DNA of 64,000 nucleotides from Runella slithyformis DSM 19594 (GTDB taxonomy: Bacteria; Bacteroidota; Bacteroidia; Cytophagales; Spirosomataceae). The stretch spans positions 3,671,001 to 3,735,000 of the forward strand of contig NC_015703.1 of assembly GCF_000218895.1 (NCBI RefSeq), given 5' to 3'. The notes beneath the pieces were generated by a model that saw nothing but the letters and a program-made list of their open reading frames with translations, was not told the origin of the DNA and ran no database searches. Position 1 is the first letter of the stretch. Each line of letters starts with the position of its first letter. The position numbers were made by a program, and so were the translations under genes. This document shows, one piece after another, positions 39,168-47,297 of the stretch.

Positions 39168-40271
39168 ATGACGAATGAATTTTTTAAAGATCAGCTCAAA
39201 GTAGTTGAATTGGCAAGTGTTTTGGCAGGCCCTGCCGTCGGAATGTTTTTTGCCGAATTGGGGGCTGAAGTACTGAAAATAGAAAATAAAAAAACGGGCG
39301 GGGACATGACGCGTTCATGGAAACTTCCGTCTGAAGAGGCGGCTTCTCCGTTTTCGGCCTATTACGCAAGTGTTAACTGGAATAAAAAAACATATCTGCT
39401 TGATTTAGAAGAAGCCCACGACCGTGAGCAGGCGCACGCATTGCTCCGGGATGCCGATATCGTGATCAGTAACTACCGAACGAAGGTAGCCGAAAAGCTG
39501 GGCGTTGACTATGCAACGCTCGCTGAGCGTAACCCAACATTGATCTTTGCTCAACTGAATGCATTTGATGCCCACAGCGAACGGCCCGCTTTTGATGTAG
39601 TGCTTCAGGCCGAAGCCGGGTTTCTGTATATGAACGGTGAAGCTGACGGCCCGCCCGTCAAAATGCCGGTAGCCTTGATTGATGTCTTGGCGGCGCATCA
39701 GTTAAAAGAAGGTATTTTATTGGCGTTACTGCGCCGAACTCACACCGGCAAAGGGGCGTATGTCTCGGTTTCTTTATTTGATTCGGCAGTAGCGTCGTTG
39801 GCCAATCAGGCAACCAATTGGCTGATGGCGGGGCATATTCCCCAACGAATGGGAACGCAGCATCCTACCATTGCGCCTTATGGAGATATGTATCAGTGTA
39901 AGGACGGAAAGTCTATCGTACTGGCGGCAGGCACCGAAAAGCATTTTCAACAGCTCTGTGAAGTATTGGGTTTGTCCGAGTTATTGACCGAAACATCGTT
40001 TAGTACCAACGCGGCCCGCGTCAGAAATCGAGTCTCCCTGAATAGCCGGTTGGCAGAAAAAATTGTTCATTGGAAGGCAGAATCATTGCTTGGTAAGCTG
40101 GAAGAAAGAAGTGTTCCTGCGGCAGTGATCCGTACCCTGCAGGAGGTGTTTGAATTGCCGGCCGCTCAGGCGATGGTCTTAGAGGAAATACTGCCGGACG
40201 GAACTGTCAGCAAAAGGGTCAAAACGGTGGCATTTGAGGTGGATGAACGTTCACTAAAGTTTATTTCTTAA
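39168..40271 (+). CDS. CaiB/BaiF-family CoA transferase
   Basis: 367 residues, class III CoA transferase. 'KVVELASVLAGPAVGMFFAELGAEVLKIENKKTGGDM' at the N-terminus contains the family pattern; 'VNWNKKTYLLDLE', 'LGVDYATLAERNPTLIFAQLNAF' and 'FDVVLQAEAGFLYMNGE' (catalytic Asp region) follow. Substrate unknown. Its last codons and stop (TAA 40269-40271) lie within the displaced coaE 3' fragment, indicating that it was once convergent with, and overlapped, coaE. Confidence 0.92.
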   Translation: MTNEFFKDQLKVVELASVLAGPAVGMFFAELGAEVLKIENKKTGGDMTRSWKLPSEEAASPFSAYYASVNWNKKTYLLDLEEAHDREQAHALLRDADIVISNYRTKVAEKLGVDYATLAERNPTLIFAQLNAFDAHSERPAFDVVLQAEAGFLYMNGEADGPPVKMPVALIDVLAAHQLKEGILLALLRRTHTGKGAYVSVSLFDSAVASLANQATNWLMAGHIPQRMGTQHPTIAPYGDMYQCKDGKSIVLAAGTEKHFQQLCEVLGLSELLTETSFSTNAARVRNRVSLNSRLAEKIVHWKAESLLGKLEERSVPAAVIRTLQEVFELPAAQAMVLEEILPDGTVSKRVKTVAFEVDERSLKFIS

Positions 40272-40367
40272 ACAGCAAATGCAGTTTCCACACCTGCGGA
40301 ATCAGCAATCGGCTCTCATCATTGTAAATTATAAAGTCGGCGATTTGCCGGCGCTCTTCGTCGGAGA
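40261..40367 (-). pseudogene. Displaced 3' end of coaE (dephospho-CoA kinase)
   Basis: 107 bp matching 44598-44704, the real coaE 3' end, without gaps; a hand count gives 94 identical positions. Reverse-strand reading gives 'ERRQIADFIIYNDESRLLI' followed by 'PQVWKLHLLFKK' and stop, differing from CoaE at only four conservative positions (Glu/Lys, Phe/Tyr, Ile/Val, Arg/Lys). It has no start or upstream coaE sequence. It marks the far edge of the island. Confidence 0.92.
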
Positions 40368-40371
40368 GGTA

Positions 40372-42592
40372 TTAATGGGCCGCAAAGTGTTTTTGATTGC
40401 TTCCATTTATACCGTTTTGTTGTTCCCAAAGCATCGAATATTGCCCATTATGATTGGTCAGTAATTGTTCATAGGTTCCTTCTTCTACCAATTTACCCTC
40501 GTGCAGCACCACAATTTTATCAGCATTTTTAACCGTACTCATGCGGTGAGCAATCAAAATGACAGTAATGCCTTCCTGACGCAATAAATGGAGGGTACGT
40601 TGCACAAATTGCTCTGAATGAGCATCTAAGGAGGAGGTAGCTTCGTCTAAAATCAAAATTTGCGGAGTGCGGTATAAGGCTCTTGCAATAGCTAATCGTT
40701 GCCGTTGACCTCCCGAGAGATTTGCCCCTCGTTCTCCCAATTGGGTTTGAAAGCCATTGGGGAGTTTTTCAATAAAATCAGTAATGCCCAACAGGTTGCA
40801 GTAAAAAATAAGTTTTTTCATGTCGGGTTCATACTCTCCCACCGCAATATTTTCAACAACTGTGCCGGCAAACAGGTCGATTTGCTGCGGTACAACGCTT
40901 ACCATCTGACGCAGACTGACATTGTCCAGGTAATTGATATCATAGCTACCTATAAAAATGTTGCCTTCCCGCAAGGGGTATAAATTTTGGAGAAGGGATA
41001 ATAACGTAGATTTACCACTGCCGCTTTCGCCCACTACTGCGTTAATTTTCCCTTTAGGAAGCAGTAAACTCAATTTATCAAATACTGTTACTCGTGCCCC
41101 GTAGCGAAAAGACACCTCTTTAAATAGAATATCCCCCATCATGTCAGGCGTTAACAGAATTTTGTTGGCGGTCGCTTCGCGTTCCAAATCCATGATTTCA
41201 AACAACCTGTCGGCAGCAATGAGGGCATCCTGCAGGGTTTTATTCATGCCGATAAGCCCCGAGGCCGGTCCGGTAAAATACCCGATCAAAGAATAAAACG
41301 AAAGCAGTTCGCCGGGAGTCAATGTATTGTCCAACACAAAACCTGATCCCACCCAAAGCAGTATAATGGTGAATACCCCCGTAATCAGGGCTGAAGCATT
41401 ACCAATGTACAGCCCTCGGGTAGCGGTGAAATAAATGGTGCGCAGCAAACCGATAAAGCGATTTTCTGTTTTTAGATTGGCAAATTCTTCAAGGCCAAAA
41501 CGTTTGATGGTAGCAACGTTGTTTAAAGACTCCACCAGTTGGGTTTCCAACTCAGCGCTGTTTTCCATCAATTTTTGCGATTAATGCGGTTGGCGATGAA
41601 GTACGTAAAGGCGTAAAACGGAATAATGCCCAGCATGATCAATGCCAGTTTCCAGTCGTAGGTAAACATTAATCCGAAAGAAAACAGCACAATAAATACA
41701 TCGACAACCAAATTTAGCGCTACATCGTTAAGGAAAACCCGAATTTTGACGGCGTCATTGACCCGTGAAATAATCTCTCCTACGCGCATCGTATCAAAAA
41801 ACGATTGCGGCAGTTTGAGCAAATGTTTATAATAGCCTAAAATCAGTTGAGCATCGATTTGTTGGCCGGTTTTGAGGGCGAAAAGTGTTTTGCCCGAGCC
41901 GATGAACAATTGCAACAGGGTAATTGCCATCATGCCGATACTCATCAGATTCAGCAAGTTACGATTACCTTCCACCAATACATTGTCTACAATCTTTTGG
42001 ACATAGATAGACGTGGCAAGCCCCAAAACGGTATAGATGATGGCTCTGAAAAGAGCTTCCAGCATTACTGAGCGGTGGGGACGAATAAGCTGCCAAAACC
42101 GGGCAGCTACGGATGTTTTTTCGTTGCCCTGCTGAAAGTCATCACCGGGAAGGAGCAATACTAATACCCCCGTCCACATTTGCAAAAAAGCATCATGGGT
42201 TTTCCTGGAAATATTTCCATCGGCGGGATCCATGACGGTGAGGTATTTTTCTGAAACATCATAAATAACGATGTAATGGTGCAATCCCGCTCCCGATGCT
42301 TCTGCTTGGGCGGCCGGTCCGTTTGTGGGCAAAGGTGTATTAATTACAACGTGGGCAATAGCGGGTTTAGGGATTTTTTGCAGGCTTTCGGGTGTGCCTT
42401 TTACCCCTTTTGCCTGAAAACCCAATCGATTGGCTGCTTCGATCATTCCGAGCACATTGGTGCCTCTTTTGTCAGTACCGGCGTATTGGCGAATTCGGGC
42501 AATGGGCATTTGTAATGCGCGGCTACCGATGCCAAACACGCCGCACCGCAATCCGTAATATCATGCTGTTTTATTTCTGTTTGTTTTTTCAT
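40372..42592 (-). pseudogene. C39-peptidase-containing ABC exporter (bacteriocin type), two frameshifts
   Basis: Full-length frame would begin ATG at 42592 (MKKQTEIKQHDITDCGAACL, with catalytic Cys) and give about 740 residues: C39 peptidase, six-helix membrane domain, ATPase with 'VVGESGSGKSTLLSLL' and 'GANLSGGQRQRLAIARALYR'. Two breaks are seen. Near 42508-42518 the frame shifts between 'ASVAAHYK' and 'LQMPIARIRQ'; loss of one 7-bp repeat (TTACAAA) would explain it. Near 41570-41576 an A5 run lacks one base between 'RINRK' and 'LMENSAEL'. Such transporters cleave double-glycine leaders and export the peptide. Ends 4 bp from the island edge. Confidence 0.85.
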
Positions 42593-42613
42593 AGGCTGTA
42601 TTTTCTTCGCTTA

Positions 42614-42889
42614 TTATAAGGAAGTGGCAGAATGCGGAGAGGCTTCCGTTCGATTTGGATTTAGCCAATCTTCTACTTTATCGAAAAGCAGTTGAGACAA
42701 AGTTCGGCGGGTAACCACAAATCCGGCCTGTAAGGTCATGCCCTTTTGCAGGCGCGTTTCATAGCCATTTTGAAGTTTTAAGGCGGTTGTTGCTAAACGA
42801 CATTTGACCCGAAAAAAGGCCTCATTGGGTTTTGAAGCGCCTGAGGCAGGCGGTATTGTAAAGTCTTTGGCAATATCTGTCAATGAAAC
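42614..42889 (-). pseudogene. C-terminal fragment of an HlyD-type membrane fusion protein
   Basis: About 90 residues: 'FFRVKCRLATTALKLQNGYE', 'LQKGMTLQAGFVVTRRTLSQ' and 'LLFDKVEDWLNPN' form the usual C-terminus of bacteriocin-export membrane fusion proteins. The N-terminal anchor and coiled coil (some 300 residues) are missing; upstream bases belong to a CPBP fragment in another frame. It lies 21 bp before the exporter start, the normal order. Confidence 0.8.
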
Positions 42890-43124
42890 AATAACCAAAA
42901 ATAATCCCAGTAAATAGCATATTGATTACATAAAGCCAGTTATAAGAGTGACTAATTGAAAAAAATAATGCAGATATTACTATTCCAATATTTTCGTTTT
43001 TGAAAATTCGCTTAGATAATTTTATAATACTATATTGAAAAATTAGTGTTTCTATTATAGGTACTACTAATACTACTACAATAAATAACTGTATATCTGT
43101 AAGTTTAGACAAATCAGCCCCCAT
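42890..43124 (-). pseudogene. CPBP-family intramembrane protease fragment
   Basis: Reading from ATG at 43124: 'VVLVVPIIETLIFQYSIIKL' (E.xxFQ form of the EExxxR motif), 'VISALFFSISHSYN' (conserved His) and 'MLFTGIIFGYCF'. The match ends near 42890, where membrane-fusion sequence starts in another frame. In-frame residues ('LFGFISEVIGNTNAL') extend upstream of the ATG to a stop near 43173 without a start codon, so both ends appear lost. CPBP proteins often give immunity to or process bacteriocins. Confidence 0.65.
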
Positions 43125-43323
43125 TAAAGCATTGGTATTGCCTATAACTTCAGAAATAAAACCAAATAAATTTTAAACTAATAATTGGATAAAAACGAAA
43201 CAAATAATAAAAACGAAAATGTTTGATTTTGAAGTGAGTAATTCAAAAAATATGACTATTCTATTTTGAATTACTGATAATTTATTTATTTCAGTATTCA
43301 TCTCAATTGACAGAATTTAGTAT

Positions 43324-43360
43324 CTACAGAAGGTAATCTAACTTAGATTACCTTCTGTAG
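43324..43360. terminator. Perfect 18-bp-arm palindrome after the peptide genes
   Basis: ctacagaaggtaatctaa (43324-43341) and its exact complement (43343-43360) flank a single base. It lies 24 bp after the stop of the second peptide gene on the reverse strand and would end the regulator-peptide transcript. A-T-rich flanks favour termination. Confidence 0.85.
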
Positions 43361-43383
43361 AATATAATTGAACTTTTTCAAAA

Positions 43384-43608
43384 TCAGTGACCAGCAGTAC
43401 CGTATTTTTCTATATTACTTTCTCGCCACTTGTTAAACTCACTCCAAAGCCCCTCTGCAGCAGTTACTGCCCCTCTGACATAGAGCCCTACAGCGTAGCC
43501 AAAACCATAGTGAGTTTGGTCGCCGCCATTCGATTCTATAAGTTCTGTTTGATTTAAAGAAGTTACTGAATACTTGCTTAAATCAAGGTTTGAATTTTTA
43601 TTGTACAT
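43384..43608 (-). CDS. Double-glycine-leader peptide (bacteriocin-like) 1
   Basis: 74 residues from ATG at 43608 (alternative two codons upstream). Leader of 29 residues ends 'SLNQTELIESNGG', with the pattern Leu-12, Glu-8, Leu-7, Gly-2, Gly-1 for C39-peptidase cleavage. Predicted mature peptide is 45 residues, starting 'DQTHYGFGYAVGLYVRGA' and ending 'RESNIEKYGTAGH', Gly/aromatic-rich, without Cys. No known bacteriocin family is recognised. The exporter nearby is broken, so export may depend on another transporter. Confidence 0.75.
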   Translation of the reverse strand: MYNKNSNLDLSKYSVTSLNQTELIESNGGDQTHYGFGYAVGLYVRGAVTAAEGLWSEFNKWRESNIEKYGTAGH

Positions 43609-43631
43609 AACCAATTAGTTTTAATGTTTAT

Positions 43632-43841
43632 TTATTTTTTTTCGTAATTATAAGGTTTACCATTAACAGCATCATTAAAGCCCTTTGAGATATCATCCCA
43701 ATTTGAAATAATTTCCTCTGCTAACCACATACCAAGTGCCCAAGGAGTCCAAGATTTAGGTTTAGCTCCCCCGTCAATTTCTAACAATTCACTCTGACCA
43801 ATTTCAGATACTCCATATTCGTTCAATTCCAACGTTTTCAT
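43632..43841 (-). CDS. Double-glycine-leader peptide (bacteriocin-like) 2
   Basis: 69 residues from ATG at 43841 (frame open to 43868). The 25-residue leader ends 'IGQSELLEIDGG' (Ile-12, Glu-8, Leu-7, Ile-4, Gly-Gly). Predicted mature peptide is 44 residues: 'AKPKSWTPWALGMWLAEEII' then a hydrophilic part ending 'KPYNYEKK', likely helical with three Trp. It lies 23 bp before peptide 1, so the two could be a two-peptide system. Function inferred from layout only. Confidence 0.75.
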   Translation of the reverse strand: MKTLELNEYGVSEIGQSELLEIDGGAKPKSWTPWALGMWLAEEIISNWDDISKGFNDAVNGKPYNYEKK

Positions 43842-43878
43842 AATTTTAAAAGGTTTTTTGTAAAACATTTATTGAGCG

Positions 43879-44265
43879 TCATTGGGGGCGGTGTTGGCCA
43901 ACGGTGCTTTCATGACGTTGTAAACATAAATCAGAGTCAATGAAATAAAATTTCAGTGGACTGATTATTTTTTCAGCGTGGCTTGCTGCAATATAGCCTC
44001 CGTCGATGTGGGTGAGGTCGGTATTGCTGAGGGGCGTAATACCGTAAGTAAACTCAAAATGTAGCGGTTGGGTATAATAGTAGGTTTGCCAAACGGGGTC
44101 ATATTCAATAGGGATATTCATGTCGCGCAGCTCTTTTAAATAGTTGTACACCTGCCGTTCGGTTACGCCCAATTTCACGGCAAGTTGTTTGGGGCTTTCT
44201 GTGGTGCCTTTGCTGATAAGGTGATGTAATTTCCTATATCGTTGAATTTGTTCAGTTAATGGCAT
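43879..44265 (-). CDS. HTH regulator with a C-terminal double-glycine-leader motif
   Basis: 128 residues from ATG at 44265 (MPLTEQIQRYRKL; frame open to 44301). Residues about 10-50 form an HTH of the DeoR/HTH_11 type ('ESPKQLAVKLGVTERQVYNYLKELRD'). After 'YDPVWQTYYYTQPLHF' the protein carries 'LSNTDLTHIDGG' at 79-90, matching the leaders of the two peptide genes downstream (Leu-12, Asp-8, Leu-7, Ile-4, Gly-Gly). A 38-residue tail follows. First gene of the peptide operon, so probably its regulator; a cleavable peptide at its end is a hypothesis. Confidence 0.72.
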   Translation of the reverse strand: MPLTEQIQRYRKLHHLISKGTTESPKQLAVKLGVTERQVYNYLKELRDMNIPIEYDPVWQTYYYTQPLHFEFTYGITPLSNTDLTHIDGGYIAASHAEKIISPLKFYFIDSDLCLQRHESTVGQHRPQ

Positions 44266-44597
44266 ATTTAAAAGCACATTACTTGAATTTTTGCTATTCA
44301 AAACCCTATTATTCTATCCTATATTTTTTTAAGTATAACATTTTTTATCACAAATAAAAAATTTGATTTTGTCCATTTTCATGAGTAAATTATTTAGATA
44401 CCACACCACAAATAAAATTTATCCTTAAGTGTATTTGTTACTTGAAAGAAAGGTATATAAAACAAAAAATAATCAAAAATGTAAACCTATGTCTATGAAT
44501 AAATATAGGGCCTACGCTTTGCAGAAAGGCTCAATAAAATTGAATAAAAGGGGAAAATTGGAAGAATATAAAATACAGAAGGTTGCCTTGCCAATGA

Positions 44598-45185
44598 TTA
44601 TTTCTTAAACAATAAATGCAGTTTCCACACTTGCGGAATCAGCAATTTACTTTCGTCATTGTAGATTACATAGTCGGCGATTTGTCGGCGCTCTTTGTCG
44701 GAGATTTGTCGGGCAATAATGTCGCGGATTTCTTTTTCGGAGCGCTGGGGGTCGCGCTGTAATACGCGGGTTACGCGCAGGGCCACGGGAGCATCGACCA
44801 CGATCACTTTATCCAGGGCGTTGTTTTGGCCCGCTTTGGCCATGATGGCGGCTTCTTTTACCACGTAGGGAGCCGCCGCATTTTGTTTCATCCATGCTTC
44901 GGTATCTTCTCTTACTCGTGGATGAACAATGGCATTCAGTTGTTGCAGCAGGGAAGGATTTTGAAAGACTTGACTCGCTACCCAGGCGCGGTTATAGGTG
45001 CTGTTGGCTGTATACGCCTCATTACCCAATAATTCAATCACAGAACGTTGGAGTTGGTGGTCGTGATTCAGCAGCCATTTGGCGCGCTCATCGGCGTAGT
45101 AGACGGGTACTCCCAACGCCGAAAAAATCCGACATACCATGCTCTTGCCTGAGCCAATACCGCCTGTCACACCGATTTGAAGCAT
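44598..45185 (-). CDS. coaE: Dephospho-CoA kinase
   Basis: 195 residues. Phosphorylates dephospho-CoA, the last step of CoA synthesis. P-loop 'GVTGGIGSGKSMVCRIFSALG' at the N-terminus, then 'YYADERAKWLLN', 'IVHPRVREDTEAWM', 'KEAAIMAKAGQNNALDKVIVVDAP' and lid region 'RDPQRSEKEIRDIIARQ'. Last gene of the nusB-ytxH-DUF1573-yajC-ybbR cluster. Its final 107 bp have a second, displaced copy at 40261-40367, so the C-terminus was probably supplied by the integrated island. The gene is intact. Confidence 0.96.
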   Translation of the reverse strand: MLQIGVTGGIGSGKSMVCRIFSALGVPVYYADERAKWLLNHDHQLQRSVIELLGNEAYTANSTYNRAWVASQVFQNPSLLQQLNAIVHPRVREDTEAWMKQNAAAPYVVKEAAIMAKAGQNNALDKVIVVDAPVALRVTRVLQRDPQRSEKEIRDIIARQISDKERRQIADYVIYNDESKLLIPQVWKLHLLFKK

Positions 45186-45268
45186 GTGCTTAAAGGGTTA
45201 GTTTGGGATTACCGATTTTCGATTGTGGAATTCCGAAGAAGTTTGAAATGAGCCTTTGAAAAAAACAG

Positions 45269-46048
45269 TTATTTCTTTTTGGATTTCTTCTTTTCGGCCT
45301 TTTCCTTTTTGGCAGCCGGTAGGTTAACTTCTTCGGTTGCAGGAGCGGCAGGAGGAGTACTGCCCAATAATTCCGCTACTTCAAAACTCACAAACACACG
45401 GTCAGCACTCGCTTTCAGCAGTGGGGATTGGGGATAGCGAATGAGAAGTTCTTCGTCGTAGTTGCCGCGTATTTTTTTTGCCGGCACGCGTACAAGGATG
45501 GTATCGGCAATATCAGTGACCAAAGAAGCCGGTCCGTCAAAGGTGACGGTGGAAGGGCGCAGATTAATGAAACTGGATACCACAAACCGAGGTAAGAGAT
45601 CCAAATTGGCGCTGTCGGCCCTTAATACCGTCGTTTTTACCATTCGTTCTTCAAAATCCAGACTGTTGATATCGAGCATTACGTTGGTCATTCGAACATC
45701 CTTTACCTGCTCGTGCATCAGGGTTGTCAATAGCGCAGAGTTGAGGCTGCGGGTAACAAGGGGATTGGTAATTGGGTACTGTACGGGAGAAACTGTAAAG
45801 GAAAGGGATTTTCGGAGCAGTGTCCAGCCGTTTCCGTTCAGCGTTGCCGTTACACTTTTGGGAAGCGGAGTGATGGGAATATAGAGAGAATCGTTATAGG
45901 TCAAATGAATGGGGTACTGCACCTGAAGGGTGTAGCCTTCCTTATTGAGCTCATTAAAAAGCCAGATGATCGTAGCCGCAACCATACTTAAGAGGAGGAT
46001 GCGGCTACGGGAAGGTTGGGAAGAAAGCGGTAGTTGCGCCACGTTCAA
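45269..46048 (-). CDS. YbbR-like (CdaR-type) domain protein
   Basis: 259 residues. One N-terminal membrane helix ('ILLLSMVAATIIWLFNEL') then beta-rich repeats: 'YPIHLTYNDSLYIPI', 'PKSVTATLNGNGWTLLRKSL' and 'LRPSTVTFDGPASLVTDIAD', similar to YbbR repeats. The C-terminus is Lys-rich ('KKEKAEKKKSKKK'). In Firmicutes CdaR controls diadenylate cyclase; no such cyclase is in view. Same strand as yajC and coaE, likely one operon. Confidence 0.7.
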   Translation of the reverse strand: MNVAQLPLSSQPSRSRILLLSMVAATIIWLFNELNKEGYTLQVQYPIHLTYNDSLYIPITPLPKSVTATLNGNGWTLLRKSLSFTVSPVQYPITNPLVTRSLNSALLTTLMHEQVKDVRMTNVMLDINSLDFEERMVKTTVLRADSANLDLLPRFVVSSFINLRPSTVTFDGPASLVTDIADTILVRVPAKKIRGNYDEELLIRYPQSPLLKASADRVFVSFEVAELLGSTPPAAPATEEVNLPAAKKEKAEKKKSKKK

Positions 46049-46127
46049 TCAATGTGTTTTTGTCAGTAGGCCGGGGATGATGAATAAAGATTCGTCTCTG
46101 TATGCTACACACCTGACCTGCTGATTC

Positions 46128-46439
46128 TTAGGATGCACTCGTACCTGCCAAACGAGAAACGGACGATTTCTCAAATTTCATTTTTGTGCCTTTGCTGCTG
46201 TCTACCTCAAGCGTAACGGTGGTTTCATAGACCGATACTACGGTGCCGTGCAAGCCGCCGATGGTGATTACTTCATCCCCTTTTTTAAGTTCTTCCAAAA
46301 ACTTCTTCTGGTCTTTCTGCTTTTTTTGTTGTGGACGAATCATAAAAAAGTAGAACACGCCGATGATCCCTGCCCAAAGCAGAAGTTGATAGATCATGGA
46401 AGATTGGCCTCCGGCCTGTAAAAAAATGCTGTTCAGCAT
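46128..46439 (-). CDS. yajC: Preprotein translocase subunit YajC
   Basis: 103 residues. An N-terminal helix ('[26 protein letters not shown]') is followed by '[22 protein letters not shown]', the YajC signature. Accessory subunit of the SecDF complex in the inner membrane. Next to the DUF1573 lipoprotein gene on the same strand. Confidence 0.95.
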   Translation of the reverse strand: MLNSIFLQAGGQSSMIYQLLLWAGIIGVFYFFMIRPQQKKQKDQKKFLEELKKGDEVITIGGLHGTVVSVYETTVTLEVDSSKGTKMKFEKSSVSRLAGTSAS

Positions 46440-46478
46440 GGGTTTATGGTTATGAGTGAAAGGTTAGTTAGAAATGAA

Positions 46479-46919
46479 TTAAATAGAGCCAGTTGCCGTG
46501 GAATCCTTCGCCGCTTCTACATCTGCTTTGAATTGTATATCGGTGGTGGCAGGATTGGTATTGGCAAAAATGGTGACGGTTTTAAACTGTTGTCCCTGTT
46601 TACCTTTGCTGTTGAAGCGAACCAAAATGGCCCCTTCTTCGCCCGGGCCGATGGGCTCACGGGGCCATTCCGGAATGGTACAGCCGCAGGAAGCGCTTAC
46701 GTTGTTGATGATGAGGGGAAAGTCACCCGCATTCTTAAATTTATACGTATGTTCTACCTGTTGCCCTTCTTTGAGCGTACCGAAATCAGTGTTTTTAATG
46801 TCTTCTGCAAACTCAAATTTGGGAAGTTTATCGTCCAGACTGCTCGTGGCAGATTTTTCCTGATTGCTTCCACAGGAAAAAAGGGCAATACTCAGTAATG
46901 TTAAAAAAATGTATCGCAT
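46479..46919 (-). CDS. DUF1573 lipoprotein
   Basis: 146 residues. Signal peptide with lipobox 'IALFSC' precedes a single Ig-like DUF1573 domain: 'FGTLKEGQQVEHTYKFKNAG', 'PLIINNVSASCGCTIPEWP' and 'GAILVRFNSKGKQGQQFKTV'. Family members are abundant in Bacteroidota; function unknown. Overlaps no neighbour; 12 bp before the YtxH-like gene's end. Confidence 0.9.
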   Translation of the reverse strand: MRYIFLTLLSIALFSCGSNQEKSATSSLDDKLPKFEFAEDIKNTDFGTLKEGQQVEHTYKFKNAGDFPLIINNVSASCGCTIPEWPREPIGPGEEGAILVRFNSKGKQGQQFKTVTIFANTNPATTDIQFKADVEAAKDSTATGSI

Positions 46920-46931
46920 ACTAGGCCGAAA

Positions 46932-47234
46932 TTAAGCAGTTTGTCCTTTGATTTGAGCCATTAGTCGGTCTACATCTTCCAGTAAACGTTCCGCTTTTTC
47001 GCGGGCATCGGTGACCACTTTCTGCCCTTCGGCTTTGGCCAGGCTGTCGGGCAGATCTTTACCTTCCAGTAGGTCCGCAATCAGTCCCTGCAATTGTTCA
47101 CGGTATTTTGAAAGACGGTACGACAGTTTGTCACGCGTAATTTCACCTTTTTCAGGAGCGTACAGCACTCCGATGGCGACACCGGTAGTGACACCGGCCA
47201 GAAATGATATCAGTACTCTTGATGAATTGCTCAT
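46932..47234 (-). CDS. YtxH-domain protein
   Basis: 100 residues. N-terminal glycine-rich helix 'VLISFLAGVTTGVAIGVLYAPEKGEITRDKLSYRL' is the YtxH signature; the rest is charged and helical, likely coiled coil. Small membrane-associated protein sometimes linked to stress. Function unknown here. Between nusB and the DUF1573 gene on the same strand. Confidence 0.87.
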   Translation of the reverse strand: MSNSSRVLISFLAGVTTGVAIGVLYAPEKGEITRDKLSYRLSKYREQLQGLIADLLEGKDLPDSLAKAEGQKVVTDAREKAERLLEDVDRLMAQIKGQTA

Positions 47235-47297
47235 GTGTTTTGATTTTAATTGTTTTCAGTTCAGTGCTGCCGGTAAAAGCTCGTCTTTCCCCCGGAT

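Larger units (their letters stand above)
40368..44704. mobile_element. Integrated peptide-secretion island at the 3' end of coaE
   Basis: Bounded by two copies of the coaE 3' end in the same orientation (40261-40367 and 44598-44704). The copy joined to coaE is best read as island-borne, and the other as the host's displaced end, as at tRNA-type integration sites; identical 'gtcggaga' at 40360-40367 and 44697-44704 could mark the crossover. Content: regulator with double-glycine tail, two double-glycine peptides, and fragments or frameshifted forms of CPBP, membrane-fusion and C39 ABC transporter genes. The part at 42.9-44.6 kb is strongly AT-rich. No integrase is present. Confidence 0.7.

Noticed and set aside
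41568-42551. Taking the two halves of the exporter as separate genes, the first starting at TTG 42551
   Set aside because: The first half lacks the catalytic Cys that is present in another frame just upstream, and the second starts in the middle of the membrane domain; a single frameshifted gene fits better.
44489-44608. Forward 39-codon frame ending in the coaE 3' copy ('MSMNKYRAYALQKGS')
   Set aside because: Short, in AT-rich DNA, no homologue recognised, and its stop is just the complement of the coaE end.
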